The position numbers were made by a program, and so were the translations under genes. Below the pieces are notes generated by a model. It did not search any database, had not been told where the DNA came from, and saw nothing but the letters and a program-made list of their open reading frames with translations. Shown here one piece after another: positions 53,201 to 60,325 of a stretch of 64,000 nt of DNA (the stretch's first letter is position 1; each line of letters begins with the position of its first letter). The stretch is from Flavobacteriales bacterium (GTDB lineage Bacteria; Bacteroidota; Bacteroidia; Flavobacteriales_F; PHOS-HE28): positions 1,116,001-1,180,000 of the forward strand of contig JADJQW010000002.1 in NCBI GenBank assembly GCA_016712535.1, given 5' to 3'.

Positions 53201-53727
53201 ACACGATCATCGTGCTGGAACCGACCACGCATGAGCCGCTCGCCGACCGCCAGATCTGCCCTGGACAGGATGCCACGCTCGCCCCGCCGTTCACGCCGTT
53301 AAGCATCACTTGGAGCAATGGCCTGAGCACGCCATCCATCACCGTGGAGGATGATGGCTCCTATTGGTTCACGGCAATCGATCCTGCCGGCTGTCCGGTG
53401 ACGGACACGGTGAATGTGGTCTTCTTCCTGATCGGTGACAGTGAGGCGATCGTGCCGAACGTGTTCACTCCGAACGGGGACAAGATCAACGACCTGTACC
53501 TGGTTGAGGGCGTTGACCCTGCTGCTGATTTCCAGATGGACATCTACAACCGCTGGGGACAGCGCGTGTTCGAGACCACATCAGGGAACTACGGGTGGAA
53601 CGGCAAGCTGCGGAACGACGGCGAGACCGTGCCCGATGGCACCTACTTCGTGATCGTCACCTACAAGGAATTCTGCAAGGGCACCGATCCGGTCACGATC
53701 ACCACGCACGTCACGCTGCTGCGCTAA
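50290..53727 (+). CDS. Giant secreted propeller/PKD protein with T9SS type B sorting domain (paralogue 3)
   Basis: The 1145-residue protein has a short signal peptide (MRSTLLLTAAFAVPICLA) followed by a His-rich start (AHDHAHDHGGHRG) and HENKGQWPQQVLFRA. Propeller repeats (about 244-740) include LIWSTYIGGSENDLPHSMVV. Two PKD domains (about 747-907) have WDLGDGSP and WSFGDGS cores. The type B domain from about 1051 has VPNVFTPNGDKINDLYLV and IYNRWGQRVF, ending THVTLLR. The N-terminal His-rich stretch recurs in all three paralogues. The stop codon overlaps the convergent uvrA stop by 4 nt. Confidence 0.88.
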   Translation: MRSTLLLTAAFAVPICLAAHDHAHDHGGHRGLEFHENKGQWPQQVLFRAMTPGGAVFVEPSAFTYVLRSGGPQHAMPKDTPYEPYREHAFRVHFEGGRAAAHRAEDRQPHYVNYFLGNDRANWAGGVGVFGGAELNAVYPGIDLHVHGHEGLKYDWVVAAGADAAAIVMRYEGQDKLEVRDGMTYVKTTAGTLIEQRPVAWTERDGSKSPVRCEFVQRGDQVSFSFPDGYDRTATLVIDPVVTFSSYVGSFADNFGCTATYDDEGHLYGAGSAFGVGYPLTVGVVQNAFAGGTIDMGVSKFAPDGTSLIWSTYIGGSENDLPHSMVVNSANELFILGTTGSSNFPVTSGCYDNTLGGGTLPPFGGSYGFNYSFGSDIAVVHLNADADALLGSTYVGGSANDGLNQFTPLLRNYGDPFRGEIIMDADENPIIASCTASSGLFTTPGASQAVFGGSLDGYIFRMDPVLSNMLWATYHGGSGNDAAYGVQVSTTGDVYVTGGTLSTDLPAAGSPFQAANAGGGDGWLARYSGTGALLGTTYFGTTGFDQAYFVQLDPQNNVYVVGQTTGAYPVSGGVYANPTGSQFIHKFNSALSASSWSTRIGTNGTENISPSAFLVSDCGQIYFSGWGGTVNPAGGGVTTSSTLGLPVTADAYQPGTDGSDFYLMVLNADAASLAYATFFGGTATEHVDGGTSRFDKDGIVYQAVCAGCGFGTTTFPTTPGAWSSTDNGMNCNLGVFKIDFEQNVQVNIDASISDLVLCLDDPVVLNAVGTADAWLWDLGDGSPTSTVVTLAHQYAEPGVYTITLVGTAIGLCVAVDTATVQITVVAPVDLQPAFEAVPSGNCDAVEVDLFNTSLGSSIFLWSFGDGSGSTLTNPSHAYAAPGQYTITLGIVDPVCADTAFASQTIDVGIPGLTLDLESPVGLCDGASVLLDAGAGYDTYAWSTGAQTATISASEPGAYIVVVTDGFCTGTDTIIVLEPTTHEPLADRQICPGQDATLAPPFTPLSITWSNGLSTPSITVEDDGSYWFTAIDPAGCPVTDTVNVVFFLIGDSEAIVPNVFTPNGDKINDLYLVEGVDPAADFQMDIYNRWGQRVFETTSGNYGWNGKLRNDGETVPDGTYFVIVTYKEFCKGTDPVTITTHVTLLR

Positions 53728-56549
53728 CGCTGCCAGGCCTTCGCCATCGCGCGCCCCGTGTGCGAATCCTCCCGCGCCAATTCCTCGGGCGTGCCGGCGA
53801 AGAGCAATCCTCCTCCGCCATCCCCGCCTTCAGGGCCGAGGTCGATCACCTGGTCCGCGCACTTGATCACTTCGGTGTTGTGCTCGATGCAGATCACGCT
53901 ATGCCCGTTGGCGATGAGCATGCCGAGCGCCGCAAGCAGCTTCGCGATGTCGTGGAAGTGAAGTCCGGTGGTCGGCTCGTCGAAGATGAAGAGGGTTGGC
54001 CGCTCGTCCTGCCCCTTGGTGAGGAAGCTGGCCAGCTTGATGCGCTGCGCCTCGCCGCCCGATAGCGTGCTGCTGCTCTGGCCGAGTTTCACGTATCCCA
54101 TGCCGGTCTGCTGGAGCGGAAGGAGCTTCTGCACGATGCGCGCGCACGCGCCTAGGCTCTGGTGCGGGGAGAAGAAGGCGATCGCGTCATCCACCGTCAT
54201 GGCGAGCAGGTCGGAGACATCGATGCCCTGGAACTTCACGTCGAGCACTTCGTCCCGGAAGCGCCGGCCCTTGCATGCCTCGCAGGTGAGGCTGATATCC
54301 GCCATGAACTGCATCTCGATGCGGACCTCGCCTTCACCCTGGCAGACCTCACAGCGCCCGCCATCGACATTGAAGCTGAAATGACTCGGCTTGTAGCCGC
54401 GCACCTTGGCCACTTCCTGCTCGCTGAACAATTGCCGCACCTCGTCCCACGCCTTCACGTACGTCACCGGGTTGCTGCGGCTGCTGCGGCCGATGGGATT
54501 CTGATCCACCAGCTCAACGGCCTCGATGCGAGCGAGGTCGCCTTCGATCGCGGTGTGCTCGCCAGGCCGCTCGCTGAAGCCTTCGAGGTGGCGCTTGATG
54601 GCCGGGTAGAGGATGCGCTTCACGAGCGTGGTCTTGCCGCTTCCGCTCACGCCCGTGACCACGGTGAGCATGTGGAGAGGGAAGGCCACGTCGATGTCCT
54701 TGAGATTGTGCTCGCGTGCGCCGCGAAGCAGGAGTCTATCGCGCACAGGACGATGTTTCTCTGGCGGCGATATGCGCTCGCGTCCGGTGAGGTAGCGCGC
54801 GGTGAGTCCATCGCTCGACGCCAGCGCCTCGAATGGCCCGCTGAATACCACTTCACCGCCGTGGCTGCCCGCCATGGGGCCCATGTCGATGAGGTGGTCC
54901 GCTGCGCGCATCACTTCCTCGTCGTGCTCCACCACGATCACCGTGTTGCCCAGATCGCGCAGTTTCTTCAGCACGCCGATGAGGCGCTCGGTGTCGCGCG
55001 GGTGCAGGCCGATGCTGGGCTCGTCGAGGATGTACATGCTCCCGACAAGGCTGCTGCCAAGCGATGTGGCCAGGTCGATGCGCTGGGTCTCGCCGCCGCT
55101 GAGGGTGTTGCTTCGCCGATCGAGCGTGAGGTAGCCTACGCCAACATCGGACAGGTAGCGCAGGCGATTGCCGATCTCCTTGAGCAGCCGCGCGGCGATG
55201 CGGTGCTGGGCATCGTTCAGCTCCAGCTCCTCGAAGAAGCGCAGGCATTCCGCGATGGGCATGCTCGTGAGCTCGGTGATGTCCTTACCGCCCAACTTCA
55301 CATAGCGCGCTTCCTTCCGCAGGCGAGTGCCTTCGCATTCAGTGCAAGTGGTCTTGCCGCGGTAGCGGCTGGCCAGCACGCGGTACTGGATCTTGTAGCT
55401 CTTCTCCTCCACGTACTTGAAGAAGGCGTCGATGCCATGCAGGCCCTTGGCACCATTCCACAGGAGCTTCCGATGCTCGGCTGAGAGTTCGCGGTAGGGG
55501 CGGTGGATGGGGAAGTCGTGCTTCGAGCTATCGCGGATGAAATCGCGCTTCCACTCGCTGAGCACCTCACCGCGCCAGGGAGCCACGCAATCGTCGTAGA
55601 GGCTCAGGCGCTTGTCGGGGATCACCAGTTCGGCATCGATGCCGATGATGCTTCCATAGCCTTCGCACTTCGGGCAGGCGCCTACGGGGTCGTTGAAGCT
55701 GAAGAGGTTCGGGCTGGGCTCCTCGAAGGTGATGCCGTCGAGCTCGAACTTGTCGCTGAAGCCCATTTGCCTGCCATCCTCTCCCAAGAGGATGAGCTCG
55801 CCGTGTCCTTCGAAGAAGGCGGTCTCCGCGCTGTCGGCCGTGCGGCTCTCGTTCTCCTGATCGCCAGGCACGGCGCTGAGGCGATCAACCACGAGGAAGT
55901 AGGTGCCCTTCAGCGTTTTCCTGTCCGACAGGAGATCCTCAATGCGGTGCACATCGGATCCGTCGTGCACACGCGCATAGCCTTGTTGCTGCAGGACGTC
56001 GAGGTGCTCCTTGATGCTGCGGCCCTTTGGGATGGCCAGCGGTGAAAGCATCAGCACCGTGCTGCCGTATGGGTAGCTGTTCACGCCCGCCACGACATCC
56101 TCGATGGTATGCCGCTTCACAAGCTGACCGCTCGTGGGCGAGATGGTCTCGCCGGCGCGCGCGAAGAGCAGCTTGAGGTGGTCGTACACCTCGGTGCTGG
56201 TGCCCACGGTGCTGCGCGGGTTGCTGCTCTGCACCTTCTGCTCGATGGCGATGGCGGGACTGATGCCGATGATGCGGTCCACATCGGGCTTCTCCAAGCG
56301 GCCCATGAACTGCCGAGCGTAGCTGCTGAGGCTCTCCACATAGCGGCGCTGGCCTTCGGCATAGAGCGTATCGAACGCCAAACTGCTCTTTCCGCTGCCG
56401 CTGAGCCCGGTGACCACCACCAGCTTGCCGCGCGGGATCTCTACGCTGATGTTCTTCAGGTTATGGACCCGTGCACCTTCAACACGGATGGAGCCGTGGC
56501 GCAGCTTGCGCAGGAGCTCTGGTGCCGGAGCGGCGGACTTTGCAGGCAA
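53724..56549 (-). CDS. uvrA: Excinuclease ABC subunit A
   Basis: The 941-residue protein is the damage-recognition ATPase of nucleotide excision repair. It has two ABC ATPase halves: Walker A GLSGSGKSS (48-56) and GVSGSGKTT, signatures LSGGETQRIDLA and LSGGEAQRIKLA, and Walker B ILDEPSIGLHPRD and IFDEPTTGLHFHD. Zinc-binding cysteine pairs are seen in GACPKCEGYG with CTECEGTRL and in CEVCQGEG with CEACKGRRF. The start appears to be TTG (56549): no ATG or GTG lies in frame between the upstream promoter box and the conserved IRVEGARVHNLKNISVEIPR. Length is normal. Confidence 0.97.
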   Translation of the reverse strand: MPAKSAAPAPELLRKLRHGSIRVEGARVHNLKNISVEIPRGKLVVVTGLSGSGKSSLAFDTLYAEGQRRYVESLSSYARQFMGRLEKPDVDRIIGISPAIAIEQKVQSSNPRSTVGTSTEVYDHLKLLFARAGETISPTSGQLVKRHTIEDVVAGVNSYPYGSTVLMLSPLAIPKGRSIKEHLDVLQQQGYARVHDGSDVHRIEDLLSDRKTLKGTYFLVVDRLSAVPGDQENESRTADSAETAFFEGHGELILLGEDGRQMGFSDKFELDGITFEEPSPNLFSFNDPVGACPKCEGYGSIIGIDAELVIPDKRLSLYDDCVAPWRGEVLSEWKRDFIRDSSKHDFPIHRPYRELSAEHRKLLWNGAKGLHGIDAFFKYVEEKSYKIQYRVLASRYRGKTTCTECEGTRLRKEARYVKLGGKDITELTSMPIAECLRFFEELELNDAQHRIAARLLKEIGNRLRYLSDVGVGYLTLDRRSNTLSGGETQRIDLATSLGSSLVGSMYILDEPSIGLHPRDTERLIGVLKKLRDLGNTVIVVEHDEEVMRAADHLIDMGPMAGSHGGEVVFSGPFEALASSDGLTARYLTGRERISPPEKHRPVRDRLLLRGAREHNLKDIDVAFPLHMLTVVTGVSGSGKTTLVKRILYPAIKRHLEGFSERPGEHTAIEGDLARIEAVELVDQNPIGRSSRSNPVTYVKAWDEVRQLFSEQEVAKVRGYKPSHFSFNVDGGRCEVCQGEGEVRIEMQFMADISLTCEACKGRRFRDEVLDVKFQGIDVSDLLAMTVDDAIAFFSPHQSLGACARIVQKLLPLQQTGMGYVKLGQSSSTLSGGEAQRIKLASFLTKGQDERPTLFIFDEPTTGLHFHDIAKLLAALGMLIANGHSVICIEHNTEVIKCADQVIDLGPEGGDGGGGLLFAGTPEELAREDSHTGRAMAKAWQR

Positions 56550-56577
56550 GGGGCGGTAGGGCTGGGGAAAGGGGCGA

Positions 56578-56585
56578 CGAAATTA
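56578..56585 (-). promoter_or_regulatory. -7 box for uvrA
   Basis: TAATTTCG on the minus strand, 28 nt before the TTG start at 56549. It supports the unusual start. No TTG is found 25 nt further upstream. Confidence 0.45.
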
Positions 56586-56617
56586 GCCTCCGGTCCAGCG
56601 GTGGGCAGGAGTGGGCC

Positions 56618-56625
56618 TATATTTG
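56618..56625 (+). promoter_or_regulatory. -7 box for the sigma factor gene
   Basis: A perfect TATATTTG. Transcription from it would give a leader of about 180 nt before the ATG at 56815, which is long for this window. The region between (56633-56814) shows no other gene. Confidence 0.5.
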
Positions 56626-56814
56626 GGTCCGCAGGAAGACAATTTTCAGGGTTCGAGCAATAACCACAAGTAGGCAACGTTCCTCCCCCGTTAGGCGTCT
56701 ATCCCTCGTACATCCGAAGCCCTGTCCGGGCCACATCAACCAAACCGCCACAGCCGATAGCCAGACCTCTACCCTGACGTTCTCGATCCATCACGGACCA
56801 AAACGGGTAAGGCC

Positions 56815-57426
56815 ATGCTATCCAAGCGCACGTTCGCCAAGGCGGCGGTTTCCATCGACGACCAAGAGCTCGTCCAGCTATACCTCAACGGCCAGGAATC
56901 GGCCTTCGAGACGCTCCTGCACCGCCACAAGCGGAAGGTGTGGTCGCACATCTACCTGCTGGTGCGCGACCGGGAGCTCACCGAGGACCTCTTCCAAGAG
57001 ACCTTCATCAAGGTGGTGAACACCCTGAAGGGCGGCAAGTACAATGAGGAGGGCAAGTTCCTGCCATGGGTGCTGCGCATCGCCCACAACCTGGTCATCG
57101 ATCATTTCCGCCGGAACAAGAAGATGCCGCTCGTGCGCAGCAAGGACGACCACGACGTCTTCGCCGCCATGCAGCAGCCGGGCAAGAATGCCGAACAGAG
57201 CCTGGTGAACGTGCAGGTCGATGCCGATGTGCGGAAGCTCATCGACCATTTGCCCGATGAGCAGCGTGAGGTGGTGATCATGCGCACCTACTTGAATATG
57301 AGCTTCAAGGAGATCGCTGAGCACACGGATGTGAGCATCAATACCGCGCTGGGCCGCATGCGCTATGCCCTGATCAACATGCGCAAGATGATCGACAAGC
57401 ACGAGATCGCCTTGGAGCGGGCTTAG
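56815..57426 (+). CDS. RNA polymerase sigma-70 family factor, ECF type
   Basis: The 203-residue protein has region 2 (FETLLHRHKRKVWSHIYLLVRDRELTEDLFQETFIKVV with the DLFQETF core, then FLPWVLRIAHNLVIDHFRRNKK) and region 4 (LPDEQREVVIMRTYLNMSFKEIAEHTDVSINTALGRMRYALINMRK). No region 1 or 3 is visible. Such alternative sigma factors redirect RNA polymerase to stress or envelope genes. No anti-sigma gene of the usual type follows; instead a 54-residue ORF comes next at 57567. Confidence 0.93.
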   Translation: MLSKRTFAKAAVSIDDQELVQLYLNGQESAFETLLHRHKRKVWSHIYLLVRDRELTEDLFQETFIKVVNTLKGGKYNEEGKFLPWVLRIAHNLVIDHFRRNKKMPLVRSKDDHDVFAAMQQPGKNAEQSLVNVQVDADVRKLIDHLPDEQREVVIMRTYLNMSFKEIAEHTDVSINTALGRMRYALINMRKMIDKHEIALERA

Positions 57427-57465
57427 GATGCCCAGCGGGTCCGGCCAGACCGGATCCCGATTCAC

Positions 57466-57499
57466 CGGCGGACTCCGAAGGGGGCCCGCCGCACTTTTT
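57466..57499 (+). terminator. Possible terminator after the sigma factor gene
   Basis: CGGCGG (57466-57471) pairs with CCGCCG (57486-57491), followed by CACTTTTT. The stem is short and the loop is 14 nt, so some read-through into the small ORF at 57567 is plausible. Confidence 0.4.
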
Positions 57500-57566
57500 C
57501 CGGGCCGATGCAATACGGCGGGCGATCCTCCGTTCAGACAGCATCGAAACCACCTACACCGAGCCG

Positions 57567-57731
57567 ATGGCCAACACTACTCTACGCCGCAAGTACGCCC
57601 GACACCGACCGATGCCCCCCGCAACCCTAGGCCCCAAGGAATCCACGATCCAGTTGATCCTGAGCTATTCCAAGGCTGTTCAGGCGGTGGAGGCGCCGCC
57701 GCTGGGCACCGTTCAGCTGGTTCTGAACTGA
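57567..57731 (+). CDS. Small ORF of conserved-looking type after the sigma factor (54 aa)
   Basis: The frame from the ATG at 57567 to the TGA at 57729 encodes a basic start (MANTTLRRKYARHRPMPP) and then STIQLILSYSKAVQAVE and a terminal GTVQLVLN. The pattern xxILxYSKxxxV followed by a final strand ending in LN is seen in short proteins encoded beside sigma factor genes in other Bacteroidota (from memory, not searched). It could be an anti-sigma peptide or other partner. It is followed by a perfect hairpin terminator, which supports it as a real transcription unit with or after the sigma factor gene. Confidence 0.55.
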   Translation: MANTTLRRKYARHRPMPPATLGPKESTIQLILSYSKAVQAVEAPPLGTVQLVLN

Positions 57732-57750
57732 GCCGCCACGCAAGAATCGG

Positions 57751-57773
57751 AGAGGCCCCGTGAAGGGGCCTCT
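57751..57773 (+). terminator. Hairpin terminator, 9-bp perfect stem
   Basis: AGAGGCCCC (57751-57759), loop GTGAA, GGGGCCTCT (57765-57773), then TCCATTTC. It separates the sigma factor unit from the convergent desaturase gene that ends at 57780. Confidence 0.7.
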
Positions 57774-57779
57774 TCCATT

Positions 57780-58814
57780 TCAGCGGCTGAGCTGGTGCCT
57801 CAGCTCCTGGCGGGACACCATGCGCTGCAAGGCCGGGTCCCAAGCCTTCAGTCGGAAGCACGCAACGATATCCCAAGGCCAAAGGCTCGTGCGCTTGGCC
57901 TTTTCGCGCAGTTCTGGGATGGCCCGGTGGGCCTCCGGCAGCCGATAGAAGGGGATGTGGGCGTTGAGGTGATGAACGTGGTGGAAGCCGATGTTGCCCG
58001 TGAACCACTGCAGCACCGGGTTCATCTTCATATAGCTGCTGCTATCGAGCGCGGCCTTCACATAGCTCCACCCATCCTTGTCAGCGAAAACGGTCCCGGG
58101 GAAATTGTGCTGCGCGTAAAAGAGGTAGCTCCCGAGCGCGAAGGTGACCAGGTAGGGGAGGAAGAAGGCGAAGACCAGGTTCTCCCAGCCCAGGAACCAC
58201 CAGGTGGTGAAGCCGAGCGCACTGTGGAAGACCAAGGTGATGAGGCTGTCCCAATGCCTTCCGCGATTGCTGATGAAGCTGTTGAGGCACATGCCGATGA
58301 TGAAGACGAACACGTAACCGAGCCCGATGGCGAAGGGGCTCCGGATGAAGTTGTAGGCGAAGCGCTCGCTGCGCGTCAGGCTCTTGTACTTCTCCACGGT
58401 CACCACGGGGAAGGAGCCGATGCTGCTCGTGTAAAGCTTGCAGTTGTGCTTGTGATGGTGATCGTGGCTGCGCTTCCAGATGCTGGGCGGACTGAGCATC
58501 CACATGCCGAAGAACCAGAAGAAGGCATCGGCCGGCTTGCTGCGGTTGAGGATGCTCTTGTGCTGGTGGTCGTGGTACAGGATGAAGAGGCGCACCAGCG
58601 CTAGACCCGTGAGCACACCGAATGCGGCCTTGCTCCAGAGCGGGTCGAAATAGACGGTGCCGAAGTAGCAGCCCGCAGTGACGACCACTGAGACGAAGAG
58701 GTGCATCCAACTCCTGGCGCGTTGCTCCAGCGCAAAGGGCCGTGTGGCAAGGATCAGATCCTTGCGCTCGCCGGTGTGCTTCACGGTTACGCGTGGGGGC
58801 GCTGGTGCTTCCAT
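57780..58814 (-). CDS. Membrane fatty acid desaturase
   Basis: The 344-residue protein (ATG at 58814) is an integral membrane diiron desaturase. The His boxes are HDHQH, HDHHHKHN and FHHVHHLN, plus QHNFPG, with hydrophobic segments between. It introduces a double bond into membrane acyl chains and would help adjust fluidity. The upstream acyltransferase gene ends 28 nt inside it, an unusual overlap but consistent with one operon (nth, acyltransferase, desaturase). The exact substrate position is unknown. A TTG seven codons upstream is a possible alternative start. Confidence 0.9.
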   Translation of the reverse strand: MEAPAPPRVTVKHTGERKDLILATRPFALEQRARSWMHLFVSVVVTAGCYFGTVYFDPLWSKAAFGVLTGLALVRLFILYHDHQHKSILNRSKPADAFFWFFGMWMLSPPSIWKRSHDHHHKHNCKLYTSSIGSFPVVTVEKYKSLTRSERFAYNFIRSPFAIGLGYVFVFIIGMCLNSFISNRGRHWDSLITLVFHSALGFTTWWFLGWENLVFAFFLPYLVTFALGSYLFYAQHNFPGTVFADKDGWSYVKAALDSSSYMKMNPVLQWFTGNIGFHHVHHLNAHIPFYRLPEAHRAIPELREKAKRTSLWPWDIVACFRLKAWDPALQRMVSRQELRHQLSR

Positions 58815-59662
58815 CTGCGGTGTGTCCAGAGCCAAAGGTCGGGCTTCTGGCGGATGTCCCGTTGCAAACGATCGGTATGGAGCTGATTGATGTCATTCCC
58901 CGACATCGATTTCGGATCAGGAACCAGCACTTCGGCGTGCATATCGTAATGCCCGCGCCTGGCTTGCTGGATGCTGAGGTAGATGACAGGATACCCCAAC
59001 TTCTTGGCAATCACGCCAGTTCCGGTGAATACGGGGGTGTCCTGGTTGAGGAAGGTTGTCCAATAGGCCCGCTCCGGTGACGGCGTCTGGTCGGCGATGA
59101 AGGCCGTGGCTGTGAGCAGCTGCCGGTCTCGCACCATGCCTTTGAAGGTCTCTTGCATGGCATAGAGCCGGTTGCCCAGCCGGGTGCGCATGCGCACGAT
59201 GAGCTGCTCGAAGTGCGGGTTCTGCAGCGGATGGTAGATGACGTACAGCTGGTGAAGCCCGGGCTCTGCGGCGAAGCGCGCGCCGGCCAGCTCCCAATTG
59301 CCGTAATGGCCCATAACGATGATCACGCTCTGATTCCGCTCAACGAATGGCCTGAACACATCGGCGCCAGGGAAACTCACGCGCCGCCGCACCTCTTCGG
59401 GCGAGATGGTGAGCGTCTTCAGCGTCTCCAGCGTGAGGTCGCAGAACCAGCGGTAGAAGCGCTTCGCGATGGCCCTGATCTCTGCTTCGTTCTTTTCCGG
59501 GAAGCTCTTGCGAAGGTTCGTGAGCACCACGCCCTTGCGGTAACCGATCACGCCGAAGAGGAGGAATCGGGTGCAGTCGCTCAGGAAATAGAGCAACGGG
59601 AACGGGAGGAGCGCGATGCCGTAGAGGAAGGGCAGGGCCAGATAGTAGCCGATCGCGCTCAT
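58787..59662 (-). CDS. LpxL/HtrB-type lysophospholipid or lipid A acyltransferase
   Basis: The 291-residue protein has an N-terminal membrane anchor, the acyltransferase active site HYGNWEL (H119 and E124) and the C-terminal LWTHRRWKHQ motif of the LpxL/LpxM family. It adds a secondary acyl chain to the lipid A precursor in the inner membrane. In this phylum the family acts on a penta-acyl lipid A. It starts 12 nt after nth and overlaps the desaturase gene, so expression is probably joint. Confidence 0.9.
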   Translation of the reverse strand: MSAIGYYLALPFLYGIALLPFPLLYFLSDCTRFLLFGVIGYRKGVVLTNLRKSFPEKNEAEIRAIAKRFYRWFCDLTLETLKTLTISPEEVRRRVSFPGADVFRPFVERNQSVIIVMGHYGNWELAGARFAAEPGLHQLYVIYHPLQNPHFEQLIVRMRTRLGNRLYAMQETFKGMVRDRQLLTATAFIADQTPSPERAYWTTFLNQDTPVFTGTGVIAKKLGYPVIYLSIQQARRGHYDMHAEVLVPDPKSMSGNDINQLHTDRLQRDIRQKPDLWLWTHRRWKHQRPHA

Positions 59663-59674
59663 CGGCCGCGAAGA

Positions 59675-60310
59675 TCAGTCGAAGAGCTCCTTCCGCCCCA
59701 CCACGGAGCAGATCGGGCACGTTCGCGGATCGTGCCCCTTGGCCGGGCAGTGCTCCCGGCCGAAGTAGATGATGCGGAGATGGAGGTCGGCCCATTCCTC
59801 CTTGGGGAAGAGCTTCTTCAGGTCGGCTTCGGTGTGCTCCACGCTCTTGCCCGTGCTCAGGGTCCAGCGCCAAGCGAGGCGATGGATGTGGGTGTCCACC
59901 GGGAAGGCCGGCACGCCGAAGGCTTGCACCATCACTACGCTGGCGGTCTTGTGACCCACGGATGGAAGCGCTTCCAGTTCTTCCAAGGTGCTTGGCACTT
60001 GGCCGCCGTGCTTCTCAAGAACGATCTTTGAAAGGCCGTGTATGCCTTTCGCTTTCGCCGGCGCCAGGCCGCAAGGCCGGATGATGTCCTCGATCTGCTG
60101 CACGCTCAGCTTCACCATCTGCTGCGGCGTGCGCGCCTTGGCGAAGAGCAAGGGCGTGATCTCGTTCACCTTCTTGTCTGTGCATTGCGCGCTGAGCACC
60201 ACCGCTACCAGTAGGGTGTAGGGATCCTCGTGGTCGAGCGGAATGCGCGTGCGCGGGTAGAGTTCGGCAAGCTTGCGGGAGACGAAGGCGGCCTTCTCGG
60301 AGCGGGTCAT
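59675..60310 (-). CDS. nth: Endonuclease III, atypical iron-sulphur end
   Basis: The 211-residue DNA glycosylase/AP lyase removes oxidised pyrimidines. The helix-hairpin-helix LPSVGHKTASVVM holds catalytic K121, and PVDTHIHR holds catalytic D139. Classical family members bind a 4Fe-4S cluster with the spacing C-x6-C-x2-C-x5-C. Here the C-terminus has only three cysteines (HCPAKGHDPRTCPICSVVG) with nine residues between the first two and no fourth Cys, so the cluster may be missing or bound differently. Other parts are normal. It is 15 nt downstream of the HARE-HTH gene and 12 nt before the acyltransferase gene. Confidence 0.93.
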   Translation of the reverse strand: MTRSEKAAFVSRKLAELYPRTRIPLDHEDPYTLLVAVVLSAQCTDKKVNEITPLLFAKARTPQQMVKLSVQQIEDIIRPCGLAPAKAKGIHGLSKIVLEKHGGQVPSTLEELEALPSVGHKTASVVMVQAFGVPAFPVDTHIHRLAWRWTLSTGKSVEHTEADLKKLFPKEEWADLHLRIIYFGREHCPAKGHDPRTCPICSVVGRKELFD

Positions 60311-60325
60311 GGATAGCAGCGAGGG

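Noticed and set aside
57428..57763. A 111-residue frame after the sigma factor
   Set aside because: It has no domain or sensible composition and overlaps the better supported 54-residue ORF in another frame.
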